From: CAZGMJ01 sp964526785
GTDB taxonomy: Bacteria > Planctomycetota > Phycisphaerae > Sedimentisphaerales > Anaerobacaceae
DNA: 64,000 nucleotides
Assembly: GCA_964526785.1 (NCBI GenBank)
Contig: CAZGMJ010000005.1
Location: 111,144 to 175,143, forward strand
Reading direction: 5' to 3'
Shown here: piece after piece, positions 7,432 to 15,987 of the stretch
Layout of the letters: the number at the start of each line of letters is the position of its first letter
Numbering within the stretch: position 1 is the stretch's first letter
Notes under the pieces: model-generated
Databases searched by the model: none
Seen by the model: only the letters and a program-made list of their open reading frames with translations
Told to the model about the DNA's origin: nothing
Position numbers and translations under genes: made by a program

Positions 7432-9504
7432 ATGAGCAAGAAGATAACGGTCGCACTGGCCGGCAATCCCAACAGTGGAAAGACAACCGTTTTCAACATG
7501 CTGACTGGTGCGCGCCAACATGTCGGCAATTACCCCGGCGTGACGGTGGAGAAGAAGGAGGGCGCCTGCAGCTACAGGGACGGCGATATCACACTGGTCG
7601 ACCTGCCGGGGACGTATAGCCTCAGTGCGTACTCCGTCGAGGAACTGGTGGCGCGCAACTTTATCATTGAGGACTCGCCTGAGGTTGTCGTGGACGTTGT
7701 GGATGCGTCGAATATCGAGCGCAATCTGTATCTGGCAACGCAGCTTATCGAGATGGGCGTTCCCCTGGTGCTCGCTTTCAACATGAGCGATATTGCCAAA
7801 CAGAAGGGCCTGACTTTCGACATCGATCAACTCTCCACGCTGCTGGGTGCGCCGATCGTTCCGATGGTTGCAAGCAGGAAGGAGGGCAGGACCGAACTGC
7901 TCGATGCGGTTCTGGAAACGGCCGGCAGGGGGGCACCGCGCCGAGAACATTCCATTCGTTACGGCAGGGAAATTGAGGATGAGCTGAACCACATAGAGGC
8001 CTTGCTGAAGACTGAAGAGACCTCGCTCTCGCAGAAGTATGGCTCCCGATGGTTGGCCCTCAAACTCCTGGAGGGCGATGCAGACATTAAGGCCAAGGTC
8101 AATTCCCAGAGTGTTCTCGATGCTGTAGCTCGCAGCACAGAGCACCTGCGAACGATATTTAAGGACGAACCCGAAATTGTCATTGCGGATCGGCGATACG
8201 GCTTTATTTCAGGTGCGTGCCAGGAGACCATTGTCAGTACGGTGGAACTGCGCCACAGTCTCAGCGATGCGATAGATGCGGTCGTGACGAATCGCGTGCT
8301 TGGCCTGCCTATATTCCTCGGCCTCATGTACGTCGTCTTCTTCCTGACATTCAAGGTCGGCCACTATCCGATGATCGGTCTCGAATGGTTGTTCGCCGGA
8401 CTTGCCGACGTCGTCGCCGGCTTATGGCCGGCCGGCAGCGAAAGTGCCGTACGCTCGCTGTTAGTCGATGGTGTGATAGGCGGTGTCGGGGGAGTACTTG
8501 TGTTCCTGCCGAATATTCTGCTCCTGTTTCTCGCGATTGCAGTCCTGGAGGATTCGGGATACATGGCTCGGGCCGCGTTTGTAATGGACCGAACCATGCA
8601 TCGTATCGGCTTGCACGGCAAGAGCTTCATCCCCATGCTCATCGGCTTTGGCTGCTCGGTACCGGCTATCATGGCCACTCGTATACTGGAAAACAGACGT
8701 AGTCGGTTCACAACCATCATGGTCATACCGTTGATGAGCTGCGGGGCCCGATTCACGATCTACATGTTGATCATCCCTGCCTTCTTCGCTGAAAGCTGGC
8801 GGGGGCCCATGCTGTGGCTGATCTATCTGATTGGAATTGTTCTGGCTATAGTGTGCGTCAAGCTGTTGCGCTTGACCGTGTTCCAGGGCGAGACAACTCC
8901 GTTCGTCATGGAACTGCCGCCCTACAGAGTGCCCACGTTCAAGTCGATTGCAATCCATATGTGGCAGCGCGGCTGGATGTATCTGCGCAAGGCGGGCACG
9001 ATCATTCTGCTCATTTCGGTGATCCTGTGGTTCGCGATGAACTATCCAAAGCCGCCGGCCGCAGAACAGGAAGGGCTCTCCGCGGATGCCGCTCAGCAGG
9101 CCCAACTCGAGTATTCCGTAATCGGACGCCTCGGCCGCACTATCGAACCGGTCATCAGGCCGCTCGGCTTCGACTGGAAAATCGGAACCGCCTTGATCGG
9201 TGCGACCGCAGCCAAGGAAGTATTCGTGGCGCAGCTCGGTGTTGTATACGCCGTTGGCGACGCGGAAGCCGACCCGATGACGCTGCGCGAAAAGCTCCGT
9301 CGGAACTACAGCCGTTTGACCGCGTTCTGTATCCTCCTGTTCTGTCTGATTGCAACGCCCTGTGTGGCCACGGTGGCGATGACCCGGCAGGAAACGGGGT
9401 CGTGGAAGTGGGCGGCCTTCCAATTCGCGGGACTGACGGTGCTGGCGTATATAGTTACTTTGCTTGTCTATCAGATCGGAGGTTTGACTGTTGCGTTGCT
9501 TTAA
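7432..9504 (+). CDS. feoB: FeoB ferrous iron permease with G-protein domain
   Basis: A 690-residue inner-membrane Fe(II) transporter. The N-terminal GTPase domain shows G1 GNPNSGKTT (about 11-19), G3 DLPGTYSL (57-64) and G4 NMSD (about 118), then a helical FeoB-associated region. The membrane domain contains Gate-type segments with conserved cysteines (IPMLIGFGCSVPAIMATR; MSCGARFTIY) and a second repeat with ATAAKEVFVAQLG. Length and order fit the family. It is in an operon with feoA and the DtxR-type regulator and is presumably repressed by iron through the operator at 6606-6621. No FeoC is visible downstream. Confidence 0.95.
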   Translation: MSKKITVALAGNPNSGKTTVFNMLTGARQHVGNYPGVTVEKKEGACSYRDGDITLVDLPGTYSLSAYSVEELVARNFIIEDSPEVVVDVVDASNIERNLYLATQLIEMGVPLVLAFNMSDIAKQKGLTFDIDQLSTLLGAPIVPMVASRKEGRTELLDAVLETAGRGAPRREHSIRYGREIEDELNHIEALLKTEETSLSQKYGSRWLALKLLEGDADIKAKVNSQSVLDAVARSTEHLRTIFKDEPEIVIADRRYGFISGACQETIVSTVELRHSLSDAIDAVVTNRVLGLPIFLGLMYVVFFLTFKVGHYPMIGLEWLFAGLADVVAGLWPAGSESAVRSLLVDGVIGGVGGVLVFLPNILLLFLAIAVLEDSGYMARAAFVMDRTMHRIGLHGKSFIPMLIGFGCSVPAIMATRILENRRSRFTTIMVIPLMSCGARFTIYMLIIPAFFAESWRGPMLWLIYLIGIVLAIVCVKLLRLTVFQGETTPFVMELPPYRVPTFKSIAIHMWQRGWMYLRKAGTIILLISVILWFAMNYPKPPAAEQEGLSADAAQQAQLEYSVIGRLGRTIEPVIRPLGFDWKIGTALIGATAAKEVFVAQLGVVYAVGDAEADPMTLREKLRRNYSRLTAFCILLFCLIATPCVATVAMTRQETGSWKWAAFQFAGLTVLAYIVTLLVYQIGGLTVALL

Positions 9505-9854
9505 CATCAATCATTATTCGTGTTGTCGGAACCCGATCGTGATTCTGTACTCGACATTGCCTTGGATTACTCGGTTGGGGGCGTCACGAATGCCGATAGG
9601 CGGTTGCGCAGAATCTGTGGCAGACTATCGCACAGGTGGCGTTTTGAATGCGCAGAGCCTAAGCAGCCTATTGGAATTTTTTTGAACGAGAAGTTAGGAC
9701 CGCCTAACTTTATCCTGCGAGTGGATGAACGCCCTTTGCTATTCACCTTCGCTGAATAGTAACGGGCGGAGCAAAGCAGCGTGAAACTAAGTCGCGGACT
9801 GTCACGGAGAATGTACGCGCAGATTATTGACCTACTACGATCGGGAGTATGTTT
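9505..9854. other. Intergenic region between feoB and the OprB-like porin
   Basis: No gene was seen. It holds the second palindromic operator and promoter (9682-9710), followed by a leader of roughly 135 bases before the porin start. The leader shows no riboswitch that I recognise. Confidence 0.6.
9682..9710 (+). promoter_or_regulatory. Porin promoter with second DtxR-type operator
   Basis: A -35-like TTGAAC (9682-9687) and -10-like TAACTT (9705-9710) are 17 bases apart. Between and over them lies a perfect palindrome AAGTTAGG-ACCG-CCTAACTT (9691-9710). Its 6-bp core arms and 4-base spacer match the operator at 6606-6621 base for base outside the spacer. Two copies in one locus make this the likely binding site of the adjacent DtxR-family repressor. 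Confidence 0.78.
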
Positions 9855-11111
9855 ATGCAAGGTCTAAAAGGAAGTATGAGGATTTCATTTGTCGTTGTGT
9901 CGGTGTATATATGCGCTGGCGAGGCTGAGGCCGGTTCCGGTGGTCTGAACCCCGACGTAAGCCAGGGGAGCCCTGGAATAGGCAATGTATTGCAGGAAAA
10001 GGGCATAGAGTACAATGCAGGCATTACGAATCTCTACCAGAAGGATGTTCACGAGGATGCACGCTCCGGGCAAGGTCGATATACCGGGAGTTATGATATC
10101 GAATTGAGTGCTGACTTGGCGGAGCTTCTCGGCCTCCGTGATGCAGGACTTTATGTACATGGAGAAGGAAGTTGGCCTCGGGAAGATCTTGATGCGGCCT
10201 CGATCGAGAGTCTGTTTGGTGTCAATGGAGATGCGGGTGGCAGGCGTACGCTGGACATTACGGAGTTCTGGTATGAGCAGTCGCTTAGTAATGACAGCCT
10301 CTTTCTCCGCGTGGGTAAGCTTGATATCACAGGTGGTTTTCAGTGTCATGGTTGGCAATTCTCTTTTGACGGCAGCAAATATGCCAATGATGAGACCATG
10401 CAGTTCATTAACGGTGCCCTGGTCAACAACCCGACAATTCCGTTTCCTGATAATGGTCTTGGTGCGATTGTCCACTGGCATGCTGCGAAACGCTGGTATA
10501 TGTCGATTGGTGTTGTGGATGCGATGGCAGACGCCAGAGAGACCGGTTTTAGAAGCGCATTCCACGGACCGGATCATTTCTTCTATATCTTTGAAACAGG
10601 CGTCGAAAGCCAATTGCCATCTTCAAAGGGACCGATGCATGGCGCTTATCGCATCGGGGTGTGGAACGACCCACGGCCGAAGGCGCATTCTGATTCGAGC
10701 GATGAGTACAGAGATGACGTGGGTTTCTACGTCAATTTCGACCAGATGTTGACCCGGGAAGATGCGGATGATGATTCGCAGGGGCTGGGGCTGTTCGGCA
10801 GATACGGCTACGCACCCGGGAGAACGAACGACATTACAGACTTCTGGAGTGTGGGCCTGCAGTACAGGGGCTTGATAGAGGGCCGGGATAACGATGTACT
10901 CGGTTTAGGTTTCGGGCAGGGCTTTCTCAGCGACGGGGCGTCTGCGACGTACAGTGCCGACTACGAAAGTGCTGCGGAAATCTATTACAATATAGCGGTC
11001 AACGAACGGATTCACATTAGTCCAGGCATTCAATACGTAACTCACCCGGGAGGCTCCGACCGAATGAACGACGTGGCCGTATTTGGCATTCGCCTCCAGA
11101 TGAGTTTCTAA
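9855..11111 (+). CDS. OprB-family (carbohydrate-selective type) outer-membrane porin
   Basis: A 418-residue protein with a signal peptide ending near GEAEA. It has OprB-like features: an N-terminal region with LQEKGIEYNAGITNLYQ, then alternating amphipathic strands typical of a beta-barrel (FWYEQSLSNDSLFLRVGKLDI; GLGAIVHWHAAKRWYMSIGVVDA) and a terminal Phe (RLQMSF), the usual BAM recognition residue. GGAG at 9844-9847 is 7 bases from ATG 9855 but overlaps nothing useful for ATG 9849. Its promoter carries the DtxR-type operator, so it may be an iron-limitation porin rather than a sugar porin; that is inference. The stop overlaps the stop of the convergent permease gene. Confidence 0.82.
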   Translation: MQGLKGSMRISFVVVSVYICAGEAEAGSGGLNPDVSQGSPGIGNVLQEKGIEYNAGITNLYQKDVHEDARSGQGRYTGSYDIELSADLAELLGLRDAGLYVHGEGSWPREDLDAASIESLFGVNGDAGGRRTLDITEFWYEQSLSNDSLFLRVGKLDITGGFQCHGWQFSFDGSKYANDETMQFINGALVNNPTIPFPDNGLGAIVHWHAAKRWYMSIGVVDAMADARETGFRSAFHGPDHFFYIFETGVESQLPSSKGPMHGAYRIGVWNDPRPKAHSDSSDEYRDDVGFYVNFDQMLTREDADDDSQGLGLFGRYGYAPGRTNDITDFWSVGLQYRGLIEGRDNDVLGLGFGQGFLSDGASATYSADYESAAEIYYNIAVNERIHISPGIQYVTHPGGSDRMNDVAVFGIRLQMSF

Positions 11112-11974
11112 CTCTCGGCGACGAACTGTTCAGTACCCGGGCTTCGTCCCGCCGTGCGCTGTCGGATTCGAGCTGTAACTGCCGCTGCCGCGAGGATGCA
11201 TCCCAGCAGCAGGGCGACCGGTGGACCAACGGAGAAATCCTGGAAGTAGTAGGAAAAGACCAGCCCCCCCGCGGATGCCAGTACGCAGACGACAACGGCG
11301 ATCACCATTCGCACCAGCGAGTTCGTTGCGAAGATCGCCGACGTCGTCGCGGGTATAATCAAGAAGGAGAACACGACAACCACCCCTGCGATTCGAACCG
11401 CCACGGTAATTGCAATGCCGACCAGCGCATAGAACAAAAAGTCCCACAGAGCCACGTGCATACCCCTCTCGACGGCGTCCTCGTAGTTCTCGGAGACGCG
11501 CAAAAGTGGTTTTCTTATCAGAAAAAGGCACACGCTAACCGGCAAAAACACGACCGAGCACACCGCAAGGTCCGTCCAGGTGACCCAGAGCAGATTGCCC
11601 GCCAGTATCTCCTGAACGTGCGCGTGGCCCGGAGCAAGACCTATGAGAAAGAGGGCCCCCGCTGCGGCGATGGCGTACGATATGCCGATGACCGCTTCGA
11701 CTGAGATTTCTCTTATGCGTGTGCGAACGAGGGAGTAGAAGAGAGAGACCAGCAGCACAACGGCCAGTGAGCACAAGTAGGACAGTAGCGTATTCTCTTC
11801 GGCATGAAACGCCTCATGCGCTATCAAGGATCCAACCGCAGCCATCTGAGCAATCGCTATGTCAATGAAGATCACCTCTCTCTTAAGAACGTGCATCCCC
11901 AGGTAAGCGAGCACCGAACCGATAATGATACACGCGAGAAAAGCCAGACCGACGATTTGAATAAGACTCGCCAT
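11108..11974 (-). CDS. Metal ABC transporter permease (ABC-3 family), second copy
   Basis: A 288-residue inner-membrane permease of the zinc/manganese/iron ABC-3 family (ZnuB, TroC/TroD), with about eight hydrophobic segments. Recognisable segments are YLGMHVLKREVIFIDIAIAQMAAVGSL near the N-terminus, AVIGISYAIAAAGALFL in the middle and a coupling-type region before VAVRIAGVVVVFSFLIIPA. Met at 11974 is two bases after the stop of the preceding permease gene, indicating tight coupling; longer upstream frames only shadow that gene. Together with its neighbour it would form a heterodimeric channel as in TroCD. No ATPase gene is present in the locus. Confidence 0.88.
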   Translation of the reverse strand: MASLIQIVGLAFLACIIIGSVLAYLGMHVLKREVIFIDIAIAQMAAVGSLIAHEAFHAEENTLLSYLCSLAVVLLVSLFYSLVRTRIREISVEAVIGISYAIAAAGALFLIGLAPGHAHVQEILAGNLLWVTWTDLAVCSVVFLPVSVCLFLIRKPLLRVSENYEDAVERGMHVALWDFLFYALVGIAITVAVRIAGVVVVFSFLIIPATTSAIFATNSLVRMVIAVVVCVLASAGGLVFSYYFQDFSVGPPVALLLGCILAAAAVTARIRQRTAGRSPGTEQFVAES

Positions 11975-11976
11975 GC

Positions 11977-12810
11977 TTATCGCCTCTCTTTCATTTGCCG
12001 GGCCGAACTCGGCCGTAGAAACCGTATTGCAATTGCAAACAAAAACGCCGCTCCAAGCGACAGAACAAGCGTCGGTCCGTACGGGAAACCCCAGTGGTAC
12101 GAAACGCCCAGTCCTGTCACACATGCGATGAAACCAACCGTCCATCCGAGCAGCACGGCCGGACCCCACCTCTTCGTAAAGAGGGCGGCTATAGCGGCCG
12201 GGATCATGAGAAAAGCATAGGCCAGCAGCACGCCGGCGATCGGTACGATCAGGACCGTTATGATGCCCTGTGTCGTAAAGAACAGAAAGTCCCAGAGCAC
12301 TTCGCGATCGACCTCTTCCGGTCGCTCCGCAAGGGTGATGAATCTGTGTCTAAGCAGATAATGGAAGAGGATAAGCAGGCCGTATACGCCTGCGGTTACA
12401 GCTACAAGGGGCCACTGCACCCAGAGCATGTAACCTGAGAGCGTCACTTCAACAAGGGCCTGGCCGCCGGGAAGTTTGTCGGTCAGGATCAGACAACTGA
12501 CCAGCGCCATCGCGTACAGGATGCCGATAACGGCCTCTCGCGGTATGGCCTTGTTGCGAGGATTGATGACCGCCAGAAGAAAGGAGCCGATCAGAACCGC
12601 CCCAAAAGCGAAGAAGTACGAACCGCCCGACGCATATGCAACGCCCACTGCTACGCCGACAAGCGCGCCGAGCGCCGCCAGTTGGTCCAGAACCAGGTCC
12701 GAGAAGATGAGCGTTCGTCGGATGATGTGCAGGCCGATATACGTGTGCAACAGCAGCACGACGGCTATTAGTATGATTTGCAGTATGAACAGTTGTACCG
12801 CTTCGGACAT
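11977..12810 (-). CDS. Metal ABC transporter permease (ABC-3 family), first copy
   Basis: A 277-residue inner-membrane permease homologous to its downstream neighbour. Diagnostic stretches are YIGLHIIRRTLIFSDLVLDQLAALGALVGV, REAVIGILYAMALVSCLIL and GIITVLIVPIAGVLLAYAFLMIPAAIAAL. It follows the binding-protein gene by 39 bases. The pair of permeases suggests a heterodimer importing Zn(II), Mn(II) or Fe(II). Substrate cannot be told from the sequence; the neighbouring CxxC protein resembles one in the Zur-linked cluster at 30 kb and favours zinc. Confidence 0.88.
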   Translation of the reverse strand: MSEAVQLFILQIILIAVVLLLHTYIGLHIIRRTLIFSDLVLDQLAALGALVGVAVGVAYASGGSYFFAFGAVLIGSFLLAVINPRNKAIPREAVIGILYAMALVSCLILTDKLPGGQALVEVTLSGYMLWVQWPLVAVTAGVYGLLILFHYLLRHRFITLAERPEEVDREVLWDFLFFTTQGIITVLIVPIAGVLLAYAFLMIPAAIAALFTKRWGPAVLLGWTVGFIACVTGLGVSYHWGFPYGPTLVLSLGAAFLFAIAIRFLRPSSARQMKERR

Positions 12811-12849
12811 GGTATTCTCCTGTTCGGCGCAGGCCCCATGCGTCCCGCT

Positions 12850-13965
12850 CTACTCTATCAGGCCCTTTTCACGCGCTGCCGTCGTCAGTTCGTTCACCCA
12901 GAAATCCATCAGCTTGAAATAGTCGTCCGTGCCGGGAGCGCCGCCGACGAACAGAGGCGAGACCACCGCTTCGGCGTCCGTCCTGGCGGCTACCGTTTGC
13001 ACCTTTTGCTGGTCGAAGTAATTCGCCGCCAGGATCAGTTTGATCCCTCTTTCCTTCATCATCGTAATCAGTTGCGCCACGTGTTTGGGCGAAGGCGGTA
13101 TGCCTGGTTTGCTCTCGATCGTGGCTGCTTCCTGTAAACCATACAGGTCTATGAAGTAGCTCCAGTTCTTGTGATATACCACGATAGGCTCGCCGCGCAG
13201 CGGCAGCATCTTCTTCATCCAGCCGCCAAGCCTGTCCATCAGCGGCTTTCCTCCGAGTTTGTTTTCTTCGAGAAAGTCCATGAGCTTGTGCTGTTCCGCG
13301 AGCCTGCACAGCGTCTCGCCGCCGAGGAGCTTGACCAGCTCCGCTCCGAACAAATGCTCGTCCAGTTTGCCCTGGAGCTTCTCAAGGTTTGCCTCGTAGA
13401 TATCCCGGCCGGCCGGATCGTTCTTGATCAGCCCGGTTGCAATGTTTCTGGCGGCATGTCTGACCTTGATTGGGCTGCATACGATGTGCGGATTGCCGTA
13501 TACGTGAACGTCTCCCTCCGCTTGCGATACAACTTCAGGTTTCTCGAGCAGTTGCATGCCGTGCGCGACTGCCACATATCCGATCTCGCCGCTTCGAATT
13601 CGTTTGTTCCCGGATTTGTTGACCACCGTCGGCAGCCACATCTCAAGATCGAGTCCGGTTGCGATGAGCATGTCCGCCCGCATCACCATATGAACGAACG
13701 ATGGCTTGGGTCTGATATGGTGCGGATCCTGAATCGGGTGAACGATGGACTCAACCTCCACGCGTTCGCCGGCAAGCGCTTTGGTTAGTACCGCGTAGTC
13801 AGGAAGCGTCGTAACGACACGCAACGGTTTGCCCATGCTGCCACTGGCCGACGGTCCCACACGCAGGCGTGTTCTTTCACGTCGGCCGCCTGCCGCATCA
13901 ACGCACAGCAGCGATAAACAGACGACGGTAAAACAGACTATCACGCGTTGAATCTTGGTATACAT
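12850..13965 (-). CDS. Periplasmic metal-binding protein of ABC transporter (ZnuA/TroA-like)
   Basis: A 371-residue exported cluster-A-I solute-binding protein. The signal peptide covers about 1-25 (MYTKIQRVIVCFTVVCLSLLCVDA). Likely metal ligands are His in DPHHIRP, His in GNPHIVCSP, a Glu or His near the middle and Asp in GTDDYFKLMDFW. The family backbone is visible in ADMLIATGLDLEMWLP and KPGIPPSPKHVAQLITMMKERGIKLIL. The acidic/His-rich loop typical of proteobacterial ZnuA is absent. ATG 13965 has CGGAG 9-10 bases upstream; TTG 13983 in frame overlaps the porin stop and is less likely. Confidence 0.87.
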   Translation of the reverse strand: MYTKIQRVIVCFTVVCLSLLCVDAAGGRRERTRLRVGPSASGSMGKPLRVVTTLPDYAVLTKALAGERVEVESIVHPIQDPHHIRPKPSFVHMVMRADMLIATGLDLEMWLPTVVNKSGNKRIRSGEIGYVAVAHGMQLLEKPEVVSQAEGDVHVYGNPHIVCSPIKVRHAARNIATGLIKNDPAGRDIYEANLEKLQGKLDEHLFGAELVKLLGGETLCRLAEQHKLMDFLEENKLGGKPLMDRLGGWMKKMLPLRGEPIVVYHKNWSYFIDLYGLQEAATIESKPGIPPSPKHVAQLITMMKERGIKLILAANYFDQQKVQTVAARTDAEAVVSPLFVGGAPGTDDYFKLMDFWVNELTTAAREKGLIE

Positions 13966-13983
13966 AGTACGATCTCCGTTCAA

Positions 13984-15408
13984 TCAGTAGCGTTCGTGTT
14001 TATGCGGACCGGCGGCAAAGTTGGCCTGGAACCAGAGCACATGCTCCGGTTTTTCCATCCCCTTGCCCCATGCATAGTCGTATTCCCAACGGAACTTGAC
14101 AAATTCGCTCTGCCACCACGTCAGATAAGGACAAACTTGCCAGCGTTCCGGGCTTTTCGACGTATATGCGAAAGGATTCAGCGGAGCCCCGGTGACGTTT
14201 GCGTAGCTTTTGCTGTCCGGCCGGAAGTAATCGCCCCGGATTCCGACCGTTGTGCTGCGGGATGTCTTGGTTTGTACGTAGCTGTACGCGCCCCAGGCAT
14301 CGACGCCGTCCCGCCCCGAATCGTCCGGGGCGAGAATATCGCGGTTCAGCAAGAACACTTCGCTGCGCCATTCAACACCCTTGTACAGGGCCTCGTCCAC
14401 AGGTTCCCAGAGATACGACATGTCCGCGCCGAAGACCTGCGTGCCGAGCGTGTCATGGACGTTCGTCAGGCTTCCCCCCCGCATGACAGACCACTGATCG
14501 TTCCAGCCGAACAGGCCGCTGAGACCGAATTCCAGGTACGTATCCCGCGATAGGTCTCGGAAATTCTTGTAGTGAAAGAGCAAGACGGGATTGCCCAGTT
14601 CGTCACCGCCGAACAGATGCTCGTTGTCTGTGTTCGTAACCTGAAATACAAGCCCCTGGTAGGCATCACCCCATTTGGGCAAAGTCCATTCAAGAGATGC
14701 CCCCGTCTGTGACAGCCCCTCATCCCCCAGTATTCTGCGCAGCGCCAGCGGATACTGAACCTGATCGAGCGCGTCCTCGTGCCAGCGGTTCACTATGCCG
14801 AATTGCTGCCGGAACTTGCCGAGGTCGAGATTGGCATTCTCCATGACAGAGAAACGTGTGAAGTATGCTTCCTCGACGTCAATCTCGGAATCGTGAATGT
14901 GTGTGGTTGCTTTGAGCCGGGAGAACGGATCGAGATAGGACTGGAAGTTCAGCTCCAAACCGCGAATCTCCGCATCTGTTCGTTTTCTCGTCTCGTCCTG
15001 ATGTCTGTACTGTGCTACGAAGTCACCCGAAACGCTGATTTCCGGATTGAGTTTCTGCAGGCTCAAATCGCCCGACTTGAACACGGTCTCTTCGGGCTCG
15101 GTTTCAGGCTCCTCCTTTTCTCCCGCCAGATTCTCAGCGAGGGCCCGTAATGCTGCGGCCTCGTCCTCTTCAGCAGGCGGTTCTTTCACTGTGTCTTTGG
15201 AATCGCGGAGTTCCTGAATCTCATTCTTGAGTGCGTCGATCTCCGCTTCGTGCGTCTTCTGCATCTCAAGCATCTGCTTCTTGAGATCGAGCACGAGATT
15301 CTTCAGTTCCGTCAGGTCGTTGCCGTCTGCCTCATCTGCGGTGGCGAGAGGACAGGCGGCAAATGCGACCAGTATGACAAGGGTGTGGATTGCTGCTTTG
15401 CTGTTCAC
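13984..15408 (-). CDS. Outer-membrane beta-barrel protein with N-terminal coiled coil, metal-locus porin
   Basis: A 474-residue exported protein. A signal peptide (about 1-24, ending in ATADEAD) is followed by a heptad-patterned coiled coil (LTELKNLVLDLKKQMLEMQKTHEAEIDALKNEIQELR), an acidic linker rich in Glu and Pro, then a barrel-like region with many aromatic-alternating strands ending in a hydrophobic/aromatic pattern. The layout matches trimeric coiled-coil-anchored porins reported with zinc uptake loci. GTG 15408 is chosen because GGAGGT lies 6 bases before it and the signal peptide begins there. It is probably co-transcribed with the binding protein, whose start codon lies 18 bases downstream of this stop. 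Confidence 0.75.
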   Translation of the reverse strand: MNSKAAIHTLVILVAFAACPLATADEADGNDLTELKNLVLDLKKQMLEMQKTHEAEIDALKNEIQELRDSKDTVKEPPAEEDEAAALRALAENLAGEKEEPETEPEETVFKSGDLSLQKLNPEISVSGDFVAQYRHQDETRKRTDAEIRGLELNFQSYLDPFSRLKATTHIHDSEIDVEEAYFTRFSVMENANLDLGKFRQQFGIVNRWHEDALDQVQYPLALRRILGDEGLSQTGASLEWTLPKWGDAYQGLVFQVTNTDNEHLFGGDELGNPVLLFHYKNFRDLSRDTYLEFGLSGLFGWNDQWSVMRGGSLTNVHDTLGTQVFGADMSYLWEPVDEALYKGVEWRSEVFLLNRDILAPDDSGRDGVDAWGAYSYVQTKTSRSTTVGIRGDYFRPDSKSYANVTGAPLNPFAYTSKSPERWQVCPYLTWWQSEFVKFRWEYDYAWGKGMEKPEHVLWFQANFAAGPHKHERY

Positions 15409-15545
15409 GTTCGTACCTCCGGATCTTGTCTGTATATGCGTGCCGTTGGCGAGCAACGGTATGACGCGCGTTGAGCGCCTGTCGCATTTGGCTTTGGATC
15501 AGAGACGCGGGCGTGGCCCGCCTGGGGAGTCCGACAGGGGCGCGA

Positions 15546-15887
15546 CTATGACAGGTCGAAGGTGGGAGGAGCGCGAAGTGATACCGAGCAGAGCCATTCG
15601 GTGCACACGACGTACGTCGCTCGAACCGCAGATGTCATCGACACGAATTGCTCAGTACAAAGCAGGGGGGCCGGTGCGACCTGGTTCGAATGCGATACGG
15701 CCGAGAAGGAACACGCCGGGCATGGAGCGGCACTATAAACAACGCCGGCATCGGTCTGACCGTGTGCGACCAACGAGGGTTCGGTGTGGAACAGGTCCAC
15801 CCCACAGGCCGCAAAAGCGTACAGAGCGAGTATCGCCAGAGCGGCGAGTTCGCGATGACTGTTTTGACTGCTCCGTGAGTACGCCAT
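15546..15887 (-). CDS. Small exported CxxC protein, first gene of the metal ABC locus
   Basis: A 113-residue protein not assigned to a known family. A hydrophobic segment (ELAALAILALYAFAACGVDL) is followed by FHTEPSLVAHG and a CPACSFSAVSHS motif. The arrangement (membrane/signal segment, His residues, then CxxC) matches the small protein at 29841-30197 in the Zur-linked cluster. A consensus promoter lies 45-72 bases upstream. It precedes the porin gene by 137 bases on the same strand. A metal-chaperone or redox role is a guess; a spurious frame remains possible because the coding signal is short. Confidence 0.55.
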   Translation of the reverse strand: MAYSRSSQNSHRELAALAILALYAFAACGVDLFHTEPSLVAHGQTDAGVVYSAAPCPACSFSAVSHSNQVAPAPLLCTEQFVSMTSAVRATYVVCTEWLCSVSLRAPPTFDLS

Positions 15888-15930
15888 ATCAAAACCGAAT
15901 CAGAAGGTGCTTCATGCAACGTGTCGCAGC

Positions 15931-15959
15931 ATTCTATGAGGGCCCGACTGCTGTGTCAA
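15931..15959 (-). promoter_or_regulatory. Promoter upstream of the metal ABC locus
   Basis: Minus-strand TTGACA (15959-15954), 17-base spacer, TAGAAT (15936-15931): near-perfect housekeeping promoter. The transcription start is expected near 15924. An imperfect palindrome TGCGAC-AC-GTTGCA on the minus strand (15928-15915) overlaps that start and resembles the perfect palindrome in front of the Zur-linked operon, making it a possible operator. Confidence 0.65.
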
Positions 15960-15987
15960 TCGCAATCTCCTGTGCGACGTAAACAAC

